Origin: Methanocorpusculum vombati
GTDB lineage: Archaea > Halobacteriota > Methanomicrobia > Methanomicrobiales > Methanocorpusculaceae
Direction of reading: 5' to 3'
Assembly (NCBI RefSeq): GCF_026891935.1
Contig: NZ_JAPTGC010000005.1
Location: 62,001 to 126,000 of the forward strand
Length of the DNA stretch: 64,000 nucleotides
A program made the translations under genes and the position numbers. The notes below the pieces were generated by a model that searched no databases, had not been told where the DNA came from, and saw only the letters and a list, made by a program, of their open reading frames with translations. Of this stretch, positions 6,080 through 15,578 are shown one piece after another (position 1 is the first letter of the stretch; the number at the start of each line of letters is the position of its first letter).

Positions 6080-8310
6080 ATTTTCCCTTCTTGTGCAAGA
6101 ACACCTGCCGTTACCACCTGACCGCAGGAGATGCATCCGTCCCCGAACGGATACTGGGGATTGATCAGGCAGGGGATCTCGGCCCGTGCGAGTTCTGCAA
6201 GAATCGTCTCGCGGATCGACCGGTTAATGGCGACACCGCCAGATAGTGCAGCTGTCCGGATACCGGTCCGTTCCGCCGACCGGACCGCAAGCTCCGCAAT
6301 ACCCTTTGCAAGCGCTGTCTGGATCGTCGCCGCCGCATCCGCGGTTCCCATGCCGCAAGCAAGCCGGCCCCGGACGTCCCGCAAAATCTCCGAGGTCAGC
6401 AGGACATCAGCCCCGCCGCTGCCGGATGCAATCCTGACCTCCAGCGGCTGCGGTGTTCCCCGTGCGGCATATGCTTCAAGAACCATGGACGGTTCCCCGT
6501 CGTAGGTGCGCTCGCGGCAGACTCCGAGAAGCGCCGCAGCCGCATCCAGCACACGGCCAGTTGACGTGGTCGCGGGGCTGTTGAACCGTTTTGTCACCGT
6601 CTGCGCAAGCACCCGGAGTGATACCGCGTCCCAGCCGCGCTCCGCAAGCAGGGAGAGCGTAGCATCATCCGGTAAAATTCCATACAGCATCCGTTCCGGA
6701 AACTTCGTGGCAAGATCGCCGCCCGGCATCAGCACCTGCTCCAGATGTCCGGTCCGGACATACCCGTCCGCCGGTGACCCGGTCAGAATCTCGCCGCCCC
6801 AGATCGTTGCATCGGTTCCGTATCCCACACCGTCAATTGCAATGCCGACCACCTCTTCCGTTGTCACGGATGCAATATGCGCACAGTGGTGCTGCACCGG
6901 GCAGAGCACTGCCCCTGACTCCTCTGCAAGCGCATGGGCAAGGCGGGTACTCAGAAACTGAGGATGCAGATCATGCGCAATGATCTCCGGTTTTGCTCCC
7001 GTCAGGGAACACAGCTTTGCAATGGTCTCTTCCAGATACGCAACGGTCGGAGGATTGCGGATGTTGCCGATATGCGGCGACGTCACCACAAACCCACCTT
7101 TATAGATCGTTGCGTTTGCGTTCAGCTCCGGCCCCACACCAAGGATCTGCCTGTCTCCGAGATCCATCGCCGTCCGCAGCGGTGCAAGACCACGCGACAG
7201 CCGGATAATATACCCGTCCCGCACCACCGAATCATCGCACCGGTTCACAATCTCCCGGTCATGCGAGAGGATATACTCTGCAACCGTTCCCATCCGTTCG
7301 GAGATGTAGGATGTCTCCGTGATCATCGGCGTCCCCGGCGCGTTCGCGCTCGTCATCACCAGCAGCGGGTGGTTCAGATGTCCGAACAGCAGATGATGCA
7401 GACCCGTATAAGGTAGCATTACGCCGAGATTATGCAGTTCCGACAACTCCGTATGCGATACCGGGTCCACTTTATCCAGAATCATAATCGGATGCACCGG
7501 TCCTTTCAGCATCTCCCGTTCCGCATCCGTCGGCGGGACCACATACTCTTTGAGCGACTCCGGCCGCATCATCACGGCAAGCGACTGATGTGGTCTTCCG
7601 AGCAGCTGTTTTAAGCGGCCTGCCTCTTCCTCGATGCAGCAGATATGATACCCGCCCACGCCGCGGACGGCAACGATGTGTCCTGCATCCAGCAGTTCCG
7701 CAGCGGTCCGGATCGGATCGTCGGTTGCAACCTCCCCTCCCGAGGCGGTCAGCAGTGACAGTTTCGGTCCGCAGCTGCTGCATGCAATCGTCTGCGCATG
7801 ATGCCTGCGGCTCTGCGGGCTTTCGTACTCCGCAGAACAGTCCCCGCAGGGAGGGAACACATCCATTGCGGTCCGTTCGCGGTCGTAGGGAACTGCATGG
7901 ATAATACTGTACCGCGGCCCGCAGTCCGTGCAGGAAGTTGCCCAGTATCCATAATACCGGCTTGCCGGGTTCATAATGTCGGCAAGGCAGGCGTCGCAGG
8001 TTGCAATGTCAGCCGGGATGAATCCTGTCCGCGCCCCGTCCGCGCTCGGCAGAATCGAAAATCCGTCCCCGACGACCGCTTCTTCCGGCAGCGGTTCAAC
8101 GGTTACCGAGTCCACCACGGCCATCTTCGGCCCTGCCGATACCTCACGGCAGAATGCATCAAACCGGTCGCCGCAGGCGGTAATCTCCACTTCACTCCCG
8201 TGATTGATTACTGTTCCTGCGATGCCGAACCGCACGGCAGCCGCATACACAAAGGGGCGGAACCCCACACCCTGAACAATACCGCGCACTATGATTCTGC
8301 CGCAACGCAT
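6076..8310 (-). CDS. hypF: Carbamoyltransferase HypF, hydrogenase maturation
   Basis: HypF uses carbamoyl phosphate and ATP to make the thiocarbamate on HypE that becomes the cyanide ligand of [NiFe] hydrogenases. The 744-residue protein shows all domains: an N-terminal acylphosphatase (VRGIVQGVGFRPFVY near residue 8), two zinc-finger blocks (CDACLAD...CTDCGP and CGDCSAEY...CSSCGP), a YrdC-like domain and a Kae1-like domain with HHCAHIASV. Length is normal. It is the first gene of its unit; a membrane protein gene is coupled downstream. A methanogen needs it for F420-reducing, heterodisulfide-linked or membrane hydrogenases. Confidence 0.95.
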   Translation of the reverse strand: MRCGRIIVRGIVQGVGFRPFVYAAAVRFGIAGTVINHGSEVEITACGDRFDAFCREVSAGPKMAVVDSVTVEPLPEEAVVGDGFSILPSADGARTGFIPADIATCDACLADIMNPASRYYGYWATSCTDCGPRYSIIHAVPYDRERTAMDVFPPCGDCSAEYESPQSRRHHAQTIACSSCGPKLSLLTASGGEVATDDPIRTAAELLDAGHIVAVRGVGGYHICCIEEEAGRLKQLLGRPHQSLAVMMRPESLKEYVVPPTDAEREMLKGPVHPIMILDKVDPVSHTELSELHNLGVMLPYTGLHHLLFGHLNHPLLVMTSANAPGTPMITETSYISERMGTVAEYILSHDREIVNRCDDSVVRDGYIIRLSRGLAPLRTAMDLGDRQILGVGPELNANATIYKGGFVVTSPHIGNIRNPPTVAYLEETIAKLCSLTGAKPEIIAHDLHPQFLSTRLAHALAEESGAVLCPVQHHCAHIASVTTEEVVGIAIDGVGYGTDATIWGGEILTGSPADGYVRTGHLEQVLMPGGDLATKFPERMLYGILPDDATLSLLAERGWDAVSLRVLAQTVTKRFNSPATTSTGRVLDAAAALLGVCRERTYDGEPSMVLEAYAARGTPQPLEVRIASGSGGADVLLTSEILRDVRGRLACGMGTADAAATIQTALAKGIAELAVRSAERTGIRTAALSGGVAINRSIRETILAELARAEIPCLINPQYPFGDGCISCGQVVTAGVLAQEGKI

Positions 8311-8388
8311 TTACTCACTCAAAAACCATTATAGAATTACAACCAATATAAGTGTAGGGTTTCTGCACCAGAAATCAGGAAGATACTT

Positions 8389-9189
8389 ATGTCCGACGAT
8401 CCCTTATCCAATATACTCAGAAGTAAGCGTGAGACCACACGTTTTCAGGTCCTTGTAGAAGTCGCGGAACACCAGCCGTCCATCCGCCAGCAGGAGATCG
8501 CCGAAAAACTCGGCGTTACCCCGCAGGCGATATCCGAGTACGTCCGTGATCTTGCCAATGACGGGTTTATCAGTGCTGAGGGACGCGGGCGGTACTATGT
8601 CACGCACAAAGGTGTTGAGTGGGTTTTAAACAATGCCGAGGTTCTGGAGGCGTATGCCCGTCACGTCCGCCGGGATATTATTCATCAGGTTGCAACCTGG
8701 GCTGCCATTGCCGATACGGATCTGAAGGCCGGGGATTCTGTTGGTGTCTATATGAAAGGAGGGTGGTTGTATGCAGGCCGTCAGCCGCAGACCGCAATGG
8801 GTATGGTTATTGCGGACGCTGCCTGCGGGGCGGATGTCGGCGTGGCCCGTCTTGCGGGTATCATCGATCACACCGAAGGTAAGGTGGATGTTGCCAAGGT
8901 GCCGCGGATCGAACGCGGCGGATCCAAAATGATTTCTCCGGACAAACTTCTTCCTCTGGTGAAAAAAGCCGACGTTATCGGGGCTGTTGGTCTTGAGGCG
9001 TACCTCGCACTGAAGAATGCCAAGATCAATCCTGATATGTTCTTTGGTGCGCGGGAGGGAGTGATCGAGGCGGCGTTCCACGGGATGCACTGTCTGATCC
9101 TTATCGTGGACGAGGAGTTCACGGATTTCCTGAAACGGCTTGAGACCGCAGGCCTTTCCTATACGATACATGAACTGGTGAGTCAATAA
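8389..9189 (+). CDS. Archaeal winged-helix transcriptional regulator
   Basis: The 266-residue protein begins with a MarR/ArsR-like winged helix: a QQEIAEKLGVTPQAISEYVRDL recognition region near residues 37-58 and a wing with GRGRYYVT. The rest is a conserved archaeal effector domain of unknown ligand (GVYMKGGWLYAG, IIDHTEGKVDV). A TATA-like AATATAAG lies about 40 bp upstream. It directly abuts the helicase gene, whose GTG follows the TAA without a gap, so both are probably made from one transcript; the pairing suggests a nucleic-acid or stress function. The target genes are unknown. Confidence 0.8.
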   Translation: MSDDPLSNILRSKRETTRFQVLVEVAEHQPSIRQQEIAEKLGVTPQAISEYVRDLANDGFISAEGRGRYYVTHKGVEWVLNNAEVLEAYARHVRRDIIHQVATWAAIADTDLKAGDSVGVYMKGGWLYAGRQPQTAMGMVIADAACGADVGVARLAGIIDHTEGKVDVAKVPRIERGGSKMISPDKLLPLVKKADVIGAVGLEAYLALKNAKINPDMFFGAREGVIEAAFHGMHCLILIVDEEFTDFLKRLETAGLSYTIHELVSQ

Positions 9190-11886
9190 GTGGTAACCGT
9201 TGTTCAGCCCTATAAAAAAGGGTACAAAGTCTATTTTTGTGATGATTCAAAGAATGGAAAAATAAAACACGTCGGAACGGTTGAGCTGGAGGAGACGTCC
9301 AAAGGTATTCGTCCGGCGGAGTTTTTTGTGCGAAGACCGGGGACGTCCCACGCCCAGAAGACACCAACCAAAGAGCTGATTACGGTTCTGCGGGCGAACG
9401 GCATGGTGCAGCTGACCGAGACGCTGCCGGAGTTTCAGGATTTTCTGCGCAGTATGCAGATTCCGTGGGAGAAGGTTACGCTCTGCCGGACCTGTATGTT
9501 CGATGACCGGCTTACGCCGCTTTCCGAGACGACCCGTATCCGGTGCGGGCAGGAGTTTGTCTGTCTGGACTGTGCCAAGCGCGAGCTGCGCCGCGAGCTT
9601 GCCCACATCAAACGGCTTGGGAAACGTACCCAGAGCCATATTGAGGATCTGCTGGAGGAGTACCGCGATCTGGATATGGTGCTGGCGATTCTTCAGCCGG
9701 AGTCACTGGATACGAAGAAGACGATGTTTGACCGGCTTGAGGCACACGAGCAGACGCCGACGGAACGAATCGAGAATCTTCCGCTGCCCCGTGAGTTTGT
9801 GGATGTCTGCGGGGTGGAAACGCTCATGCCCGCCCAGCAGCGGGCGGTTGAGGCGGGACTTTTGTTTGGAAAGGATCTGCTGGTGGTTGCGGCAACGGCT
9901 TCCGGAAAAACGTTTATTGGTGAGATGGCGGGACTGAAGAATTATCTGGAGAAGCGCGGGCGGATGCTTTTCCTCGTGCCGCTGGTTGCGCTGGCGAACC
10001 AGAAGTACGACCGGTTTTCCCAGAAGTATGAGGGGGTTGCAACCACTTCGGTGATGACGGGGGTGTCCCGCGTGAATCTGCCGGAGACCCGGCCCGTCGG
10101 GAACCGTGGGTCAGGCGGCGGGATTGTGGTCGGTACGTATGAGGGTGTGGATAATCTTCTCCGTAAGGGTGCGGGTCTGCACAACATCGGGACGGTGGTG
10201 ATTGACGAGGTGCAGATGCTGGAGGATCCGGAACGCGGTCACCGGCTGGATGGGCTGATTGCCCGGCTGAAGTATGTTGTGCCCAAGGCGCAGTTTTTGT
10301 ATCTGTCAGCAACGATCGGGTCGCCGCATCTGCTTGCCAAGAAGCTCGGGGCAACACTGGTGTCGTATGCCGACCGGCCGGTTGCGCTGGAGCGGCATCT
10401 TATTTTTACGGAGAAGGATGCGAAGGTTCCCTATATGAAGAAGCTGGTCTTTGAGGAGTACAACAAGACTTCGTCGAAGGGGTTCCGCGGTCAGACGATT
10501 ATTTTTACGAATGCCCGTACCCGGTGCCATACGGTGGCGGATGCGATTGGGAAACTTGCTGCGCCGTATCATGCGGGTCTTACGTCGCAGGAGCGGCGGG
10601 CGGTGGAGAAGCAGTTTGAGGACGGGAAGCTTGCCTGTGTGGTGACGACTGCGGCCCTTGCTGCAGGCGTGGATTTTCCTGCGTCGCAGGTTATTTTTGA
10701 TGCACTTGCGATGGGTATCAACTGGCTGACGGTGCAGGAGTTCCATCAGATGATGGGGCGTGCGGGCAGACCGGATTTCCATGATCTGGGTCGTGTTGTT
10801 GTTCTCGCAGAGCCGGGTGCGTCGTATTCGCGGGATACGAAGCTGACTGAGGAGGAGGTTGCGATTCGGCTGCTGAAAGGTGATATGGAGGAGGTTGCAC
10901 CGGTGTATGAGATTGAGGAGACATCGGAAGAGTTTGCGGCAAATGCGATTGTGTGTCGTGGTCGTGAGGCAGATATCGTGAAGGTCGGTGCGAGTATGGT
11001 GGGGTGCGGTGAGGATCCGCTGCCGGATCTTCTGCGGCACAAGCTTGTTCGTAAGAATGGCGGGGTGCTGGAGCTTTCGCCGCTGGGACGGGTGATGGCC
11101 GAGCAGTTTATCGGGATGGAGAAGCTGCTGGAGATTGACCGGCTGGTGCGGGTGATGGAGGATCCGCTGGAGCTGATAGCCGAGATCGAGTGTTCCGAGG
11201 AGGAGCGCGATAAGGAACGGCGGCGGGCTGATCGCCGGGCGACGGAGAAGAAGGAGTCAGACTGGATGGCCGGGAAGAAGTCTCCGGCGGGGTCGTCTTC
11301 GGAGAAGAAGTCGCGCAGTGACGCTCCTCCTGCCTGGGTGGCCGAGCGGAAGTCTGCGGCGGTTGCAGCACGGCGTGAGCATGAGGGTGAACGTAAGTCC
11401 CGTTCCGGGAAGTCCGGGCCGGAGCGAAAGCTCCGGCGCGAGCGGGATGCGGAGGAGTCTGCGGCAAAGGTTCCCCGCCGGGCAAGTAAGGAGCTTGAGG
11501 ATCGGATTGAGCGCAAGAAACGTGAAGCTGCGTCGTTTATTCCGGCTCCCAAGCGAAGGGGGAGTGATGCGTGGGATGCGGTTGAGGCGGGTATTGATCA
11601 GCGCCGCGCCGGGAAGTATGATGATGCGCTGAAGATTCTGGGAAGTTATGTTGCGGATCATCCTTCCGACAGCCGTGCGCTGACGGAGCTGGGTAAGGTG
11701 TATGATCTCCGCGGCGACCGCGATACGGCGTACTCCTGTTACCAGCGTGCGGCGTCGGCGGATACGCAGAACCGTGAGGCGATTGATCGGATGAATGCGT
11801 ATCTGATCGGTATTACGGTGGAGATTGATGCGGATGCGCCGGCAGAGCGTCAGCCGACAGGTGTAGTGAAGCGGAGAAAAGAGTGA
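9190..11886 (+). CDS. SF2 DEAD/DEAH-like helicase with zinc ribbon and TPR tail
   Basis: This 898-residue ATP-dependent helicase starts at a GTG immediately after the regulator stop. Order of parts: a novel N-terminal region, a four-cysteine zinc ribbon (Cys99/102 and Cys125/128), the RecA-like core with Q-motif region MPAQQRAV (213-220), Walker A ATASGKT (235-241), Walker B DEVQ (339-342), SATIG, and motif VI GRAGRPD. A 150-residue Lys/Arg/Glu-rich linker follows, then a TPR-like C-terminus (DAWDAVEAGIDQRRAGKYDDALK). The core resembles Ski2/Hel308-type helicases, but the zinc ribbon and TPR arrangement differs from Hel308. RNA or DNA processing is likely; the substrate cannot be told. Confidence 0.85.
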   Translation: MVTVVQPYKKGYKVYFCDDSKNGKIKHVGTVELEETSKGIRPAEFFVRRPGTSHAQKTPTKELITVLRANGMVQLTETLPEFQDFLRSMQIPWEKVTLCRTCMFDDRLTPLSETTRIRCGQEFVCLDCAKRELRRELAHIKRLGKRTQSHIEDLLEEYRDLDMVLAILQPESLDTKKTMFDRLEAHEQTPTERIENLPLPREFVDVCGVETLMPAQQRAVEAGLLFGKDLLVVAATASGKTFIGEMAGLKNYLEKRGRMLFLVPLVALANQKYDRFSQKYEGVATTSVMTGVSRVNLPETRPVGNRGSGGGIVVGTYEGVDNLLRKGAGLHNIGTVVIDEVQMLEDPERGHRLDGLIARLKYVVPKAQFLYLSATIGSPHLLAKKLGATLVSYADRPVALERHLIFTEKDAKVPYMKKLVFEEYNKTSSKGFRGQTIIFTNARTRCHTVADAIGKLAAPYHAGLTSQERRAVEKQFEDGKLACVVTTAALAAGVDFPASQVIFDALAMGINWLTVQEFHQMMGRAGRPDFHDLGRVVVLAEPGASYSRDTKLTEEEVAIRLLKGDMEEVAPVYEIEETSEEFAANAIVCRGREADIVKVGASMVGCGEDPLPDLLRHKLVRKNGGVLELSPLGRVMAEQFIGMEKLLEIDRLVRVMEDPLELIAEIECSEEERDKERRRADRRATEKKESDWMAGKKSPAGSSSEKKSRSDAPPAWVAERKSAAVAARREHEGERKSRSGKSGPERKLRRERDAEESAAKVPRRASKELEDRIERKKREAASFIPAPKRRGSDAWDAVEAGIDQRRAGKYDDALKILGSYVADHPSDSRALTELGKVYDLRGDRDTAYSCYQRAASADTQNREAIDRMNAYLIGITVEIDADAPAERQPTGVVKRRKE

Positions 11887-12092
11887 ATATTTTTTTGGGG
11901 GGGGATTTTTTTGGAATCATTTTTTTTTTGAAAATCTGTGGCGACTTTTCATCCTGCCCGCCTACCACTTAACCCATAAATAATTTTCAAAAAAAGATTC
12001 CAGAAAAAAAACCACACGTGCAGTACTTGACAGTGCCAGCGATGAGATGAAAATCCGCGTTCTGCGGTAATTTTCCAAAAAGGGGTGTGGGG
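11887..12092. repeat. Convergent intergenic region with copy D of a dispersed AT/CT element
   Basis: The region between convergent genes holds homopolymer runs (G8, T9) and, at about 11946-12005, TTTCATCCTGCC followed by an AATTTTCAAAAAAAGATTCCAG segment. The same modules recur at 28017-28110, 28179-28216, 43897-43965 and 49590-49632. All copies are downstream of genes, consistent with a terminator-type repeat. Confidence 0.45.
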
Positions 12093-13055
12093 TTACCAGG
12101 CGTACAGCTTCTTGGCACGCTGGTCAATGTGATAGGAGGGATCGATACTGAGAATAATGTCGCGGAGGACTTCGGGATCGTCGGGAAGGTGATAGGTACA
12201 GATGGCGAGCCGCGGATGGTCACGTTTGATGGTGTTTCCGGCACCGCGTAACATGTCTCGTTCGGCACCTTCGATGTCCGCTTTGATGAAGTCGATGCGG
12301 GGAATATTGTTCTCGGCAACCCAGTCGTCGAGCGTGGTACATTCAATGGTGGTGGTTGCGGTGTCGCCTTCACGGGAGATGCGGCTTCCGCCAATGTTAT
12401 CATTGTCTTCCACAAAAGAAAGGGTACATTTTTTGTCCGAGAGTCCGTATGGGACAGGAATAATTTTCCCCTCACAGTTGTTGGAGGTGATGTTTGCGTT
12501 CAGAAGACGTAATGCACGTTCCTGTGGGTCGAATGCATACACGGTTTTTGCTCCGCGTTTCACCGCAAGCATAGAGAAGATGCCCATGTTCGCACCGCAG
12601 TCAATGACGATGTCGTCTTTGTGTAGCTGGACGGATTCAGTTTCATAAGGGCCTTCTCCCACAAACTCTTTCTGGGTAAATTCTGGAAGACTGAGCCAAC
12701 GCCCCGATCGATCATAATACATTCCTGGGGGAAAGATATCAGCATATTCCACTAAAATCAGTGTGGTAAGTGCAAGATGATCAAGATTTAGTGTAATATC
12801 GTTCAGATGAATTTGTTCAGAAGTGGTAGATTTCTGAGGTAACCATTCATGTAATTTTCTTAAATGTTCAGCATCAATTCCCAATTTCCTGGTGCCTTCA
12901 CCGGTCAACCAGTAAACTTTCTGCCAGTATCGGTATTCCTGCTTGACAAATTCATCATCAGGGTACTTCTTATACCATTGAAACATCTGTGTCTTAGATT
13001 CATATACTATGCCACCTTTCCTCCGATTCGCAATCAGCTTCTGATAAAATCTCAT
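12093..13055 (-). CDS. FkbM family methyltransferase
   Basis: The 320-residue protein has a class I SAM-dependent methyltransferase domain from about residue 140: motif I VIDCGANMGIFSMLA, the acidic AFDPQ turn, and the family motif IDFIKADIEGAERDMLRGA near residues 255-275, then HPRLAICTYH. FkbM proteins O-methylate sugars or polyketides and are common in surface polysaccharide loci. The N-terminal 130 residues are a separate AT-rich helical region that I do not recognise. The ATG abuts a 259-bp inverted-repeat element at its 5' side. No glycosyltransferases are adjacent, so the substrate is unknown; acquisition by transfer is plausible. Confidence 0.85.
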   Translation of the reverse strand: MRFYQKLIANRRKGGIVYESKTQMFQWYKKYPDDEFVKQEYRYWQKVYWLTGEGTRKLGIDAEHLRKLHEWLPQKSTTSEQIHLNDITLNLDHLALTTLILVEYADIFPPGMYYDRSGRWLSLPEFTQKEFVGEGPYETESVQLHKDDIVIDCGANMGIFSMLAVKRGAKTVYAFDPQERALRLLNANITSNNCEGKIIPVPYGLSDKKCTLSFVEDNDNIGGSRISREGDTATTTIECTTLDDWVAENNIPRIDFIKADIEGAERDMLRGAGNTIKRDHPRLAICTYHLPDDPEVLRDIILSIDPSYHIDQRAKKLYAW

Positions 13056-13056
13056 T

Positions 13057-13315
13057 GAATCCTTCTCAGTGAGGATATAATCGGTACCAAAATAATTCCA
13101 AAAAGGGAAGAATAACGAAAAACTCAGAAAAAAATAATGCCCTTACCACATCAGAAAGGACACAGAGATTGAATTTCTTTCTACCATCAGAACAGTGCAA
13201 ACCAAAAATATTCTCCTGAAAAAAACCCACCATTGAAAACGTAAACCCAAAGAATACACAACGAATAGATTCTTTTATAATATTTACGGACAAATATCCT
13301 CACTGAGCAGGATTC
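13057..13315. mobile_element. Candidate MITE-like element with 22-bp terminal inverted repeats
   Basis: The left end 13057-13078 and right end 13294-13315 are reverse complements over 22 bp with one mismatch (T at 13064 against G in the complement of C at 13308). The 215-bp interior is AT-rich, encodes at most a doubtful 75-residue hydrophobic ORF and no transposase. The left end lies 1 bp from the fkbM start and the right end overlaps the last two bases of the Nudix stop codon. I see no clear target-site duplication, so insertion is inferred. Confidence 0.45.
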
Positions 13316-13814
13316 AGTACAGACACCGCGTCAGCAGCGCAATCGTCTTCGCATCGCAGATCCGTCCATCCTTCATCATCGCAACCGCATCTTTTTTCGC
13401 CACACGCACCACCTCAATAATCTCATCCTCGTCACGGGCGAACTCCTCACAGGGAGAAAGATCCCGCGCCTCAAACAGCCACAGCTTCTCCGTACAAAAT
13501 CCCGGCGACGAGTACACAAACCCCCGCGGGATCAGCTCACCGGCAGAAAACCGTGCCTCCTCCGCAAGCTCGCGCCGTGCCGTCTCGATCGGATCGCAGT
13601 CGTCTGCCTCCATACCGCCTGCCGGAACCTCATAGATATATGCATCAATTACCGCCCGGTACTGACGGATCAGATACACCGAATGCGCATCGGTCGGCAG
13701 AATACACACCGCAGACACCGGCTGCACAAACAAATACTCACGGTCGCGGCCGTTCGGGAGGTGTACCGGCTTTGTTTCGATCTTCAGGCGCGGAGTATCA
13801 TACAGAATCGGCAT
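13314..13814 (-). CDS. Nudix hydrolase, ADP-ribose pyrophosphatase-like
   Basis: The 166-residue protein has the Nudix fold order of ADP-ribose pyrophosphatases: substrate strand, VPAGGMEADDCDPIETARRELAEEARF near residues 62-88, and a C-terminal helix. The catalytic RELxEE of the Nudix box is intact. Two usual positions differ: the first box Glu is Cys, and the Gly after EE is Arg. Likely substrate is a nucleoside diphosphate linked to another group, such as ADP-ribose; this is family knowledge. The stop codon overlaps the terminal repeat of the candidate mobile element. Confidence 0.85.
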   Translation of the reverse strand: MPILYDTPRLKIETKPVHLPNGRDREYLFVQPVSAVCILPTDAHSVYLIRQYRAVIDAYIYEVPAGGMEADDCDPIETARRELAEEARFSAGELIPRGFVYSSPGFCTEKLWLFEARDLSPCEEFARDEDEIIEVVRVAKKDAVAMMKDGRICDAKTIALLTRCLY

Positions 13815-13918
13815 GGAAAAGACTCACTGCAACTCCATTGGTCGTACAAAAATAAAAATCCTCAGGCATCAGTATAAAAGAACCGGGACGCATACCTGTA
13901 AAGACGGAACAACATCCC

Positions 13919-14875
13919 ATGCACATCGTCCTCCTTGAACCAATCGGTGTCCCGGACACCTGTATACAGGAACTCGCCGCTGACCTCATCAGCGCCGGAC
14001 ACCGCCTCACCTGCTATCCGACCCGCACAACCGACCCGCAGGAACTTGGCCGGAGATCCCGCGACGCGGACATTATCATCATTGCAAACACCCCGTATCC
14101 CGCAGAAGCCATCCGGCAGGCAGACCGCCTCAAAATGATCGCCGTAGCCTTCACCGGCATCGATCACATCGACACCGCAGCATGCACATCCCGCGGCATC
14201 ACCATCTGCAACGCCGCAAACTACGCAAACCAGCCCGTCGCAGAACTCTCTATCGGCCTTACGATAGCCCTGCTGCGCAGCATCTCCGCCGCAGACACCG
14301 CCGCCCGCACCGGAAACACCTCCGCTGCCTTCACCGGCCGTGAAATTGCCGGACGAACCGTCGGCATCATCGGAACCGGCCGCATCGGCCTTGCCGCCGC
14401 CCGCCTCTTTTCCGCATTCGGAGCAAAGATCCTCGCATTCTCCCGCAGCGAATCAGAGGCGGCACATGCCCTTGGCATCACCTATGTCCCGCTTGACACC
14501 CTCCTGTGGGAAAGTGACATCATCTCCCTGCACGTCCCCGCAACCCCTGAAACACATCATCTGATCAACGCCGAACGGCTCGCGCTCATGAAACCGTCTG
14601 CGATCCTCATCAACTGTGCACGGGGATCGGTTGTGGACAACGCCGCCCTCGCTCGTGCCCTTACCAAAGGAACTATTGCCGGAGCGGGCATCGACGTCTT
14701 CGACACTGAACCGCCGCTGCCGCAGGACTACCCCCTGCTTGCCGCACCAAACACCATCCTCACCCCGCATATAGGATTCCTCTCCGAAGAGTCCATGCGC
14801 CGGAGAGCAGAGATCGTTTTCCAAAACATCACTGCCTACCTCAGCGGCAGCCCGGAAAACGTATGCAGACGGTAA
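13919..14875 (+). CDS. D-isomer specific 2-hydroxyacid dehydrogenase
   Basis: The 318-residue NAD-dependent oxidoreductase has the Rossmann motif GIIGTGRIG near residues 143-151, the catalytic Arg in NCARGSVVD, the Glu in DVFDTEPPL and the His in PHIGF. These are the D-lactate/glycerate/phosphoglycerate dehydrogenase hallmarks. It lacks the C-terminal ACT domain of the SerA at 61073, so it is probably not the serine enzyme. Glyoxylate/hydroxypyruvate or another D-2-hydroxyacid is possible. It stands alone, divergent from the Nudix gene and convergent with queC. Confidence 0.88.
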   Translation: MHIVLLEPIGVPDTCIQELAADLISAGHRLTCYPTRTTDPQELGRRSRDADIIIIANTPYPAEAIRQADRLKMIAVAFTGIDHIDTAACTSRGITICNAANYANQPVAELSIGLTIALLRSISAADTAARTGNTSAAFTGREIAGRTVGIIGTGRIGLAAARLFSAFGAKILAFSRSESEAAHALGITYVPLDTLLWESDIISLHVPATPETHHLINAERLALMKPSAILINCARGSVVDNAALARALTKGTIAGAGIDVFDTEPPLPQDYPLLAAPNTILTPHIGFLSEESMRRRAEIVFQNITAYLSGSPENVCRR

Positions 14876-14906
14876 AAAACGGATAAAATCCGAAAAAGAA
14901 AAAAGA

Positions 14907-15578
14907 TCAGCGGCGGGCGTAGGGAATCGGATCCGCAACACCCAGATCCGAAAACGCCTTCAGCCGCGACAGACACGAACTGCACACACCGCAGGCTGAA
15001 TCCTCCGTAGCATAACAGGACCACGTATCCTCATACGGCACACCGAGCCGCAGCCCCTCACGCAGAATATCGGTCTTGTTCATTGATACAAACGGTGTAA
15101 GAAGCCGGATCTCCTTCTCTGTCTGCGTCCCGATTGAGATCACCCGCTGCATCGCATCAATAAACTGCGGCGTACAGTCCGGATACCCGATGTGATCGCC
15201 CGACTGCACCCCGATAAATACCGCATCGCCGTCGCGTGCCTCACAGTAGGACGTCGCAATCGCAATCAGATTCGCATTCCGGAACGGCACATACGTATTC
15301 GGATGATCCGCTCTGCCCACAGTCCCCTCCTCCACCGGAATTTTCATATCCGTCAGACTGCTTGCACCAAACTTCGTAAAGTAATCAAGCGAAATCTCCA
15401 CAAAATCCACTGCATCCAGATGCTCTGCAATCCTCTTCGCACACTCCCGTTCCTTCCTCTCCGTCCGCTGGCCATAGTTCATATGCAGCGCCAGAATCTC
15501 ATAGCCCATATCCTTTGCAACGTACGCAAGCGTCGTCGAATCCATCCCGCCCGAAAGCAGACACACCGCCTTTTTCAT
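14907..15578 (-). CDS. queC: 7-cyano-7-deazaguanine synthase QueC
   Basis: QueC converts 7-carboxy-7-deazaguanine and ammonia with ATP into preQ0, the precursor of archaeosine in archaeal tRNA. The 223-residue protein has the PP-loop [10 protein letters not shown] at residues 8-17 and the C-terminal zinc cluster CGVCSSC with the further Cys in [11 protein letters not shown]. The start at 15578 overlaps the queE stop by 4 bp, and queE overlaps queD the same way, so queD-queE-queC form one tightly coupled operon. Confidence 0.95.
   Translation of the reverse strand: MKKAVCLLSGGMDSTTLAYVAKDMGYEILALHMNYGQRTERKERECAKRIAEHLDAVDFVEISLDYFTKFGASSLTDMKIPVEEGTVGRADHPNTYVPFRNANLIAIATSYCEARDGDAVFIGVQSGDHIGYPDCTPQFIDAMQRVISIGTQTEKEIRLLTPFVSMNKTDILREGLRLGVPYEDTWSCYATEDSACGVCSSCLSRLKAFSDLGVADPIPYARR

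Noticed and set aside
13066-13293. 75-residue hydrophobic ORF as a gene
   Set aside because: It lies wholly inside the inverted-repeat element, has no ribosome-binding site and no recognisable family.
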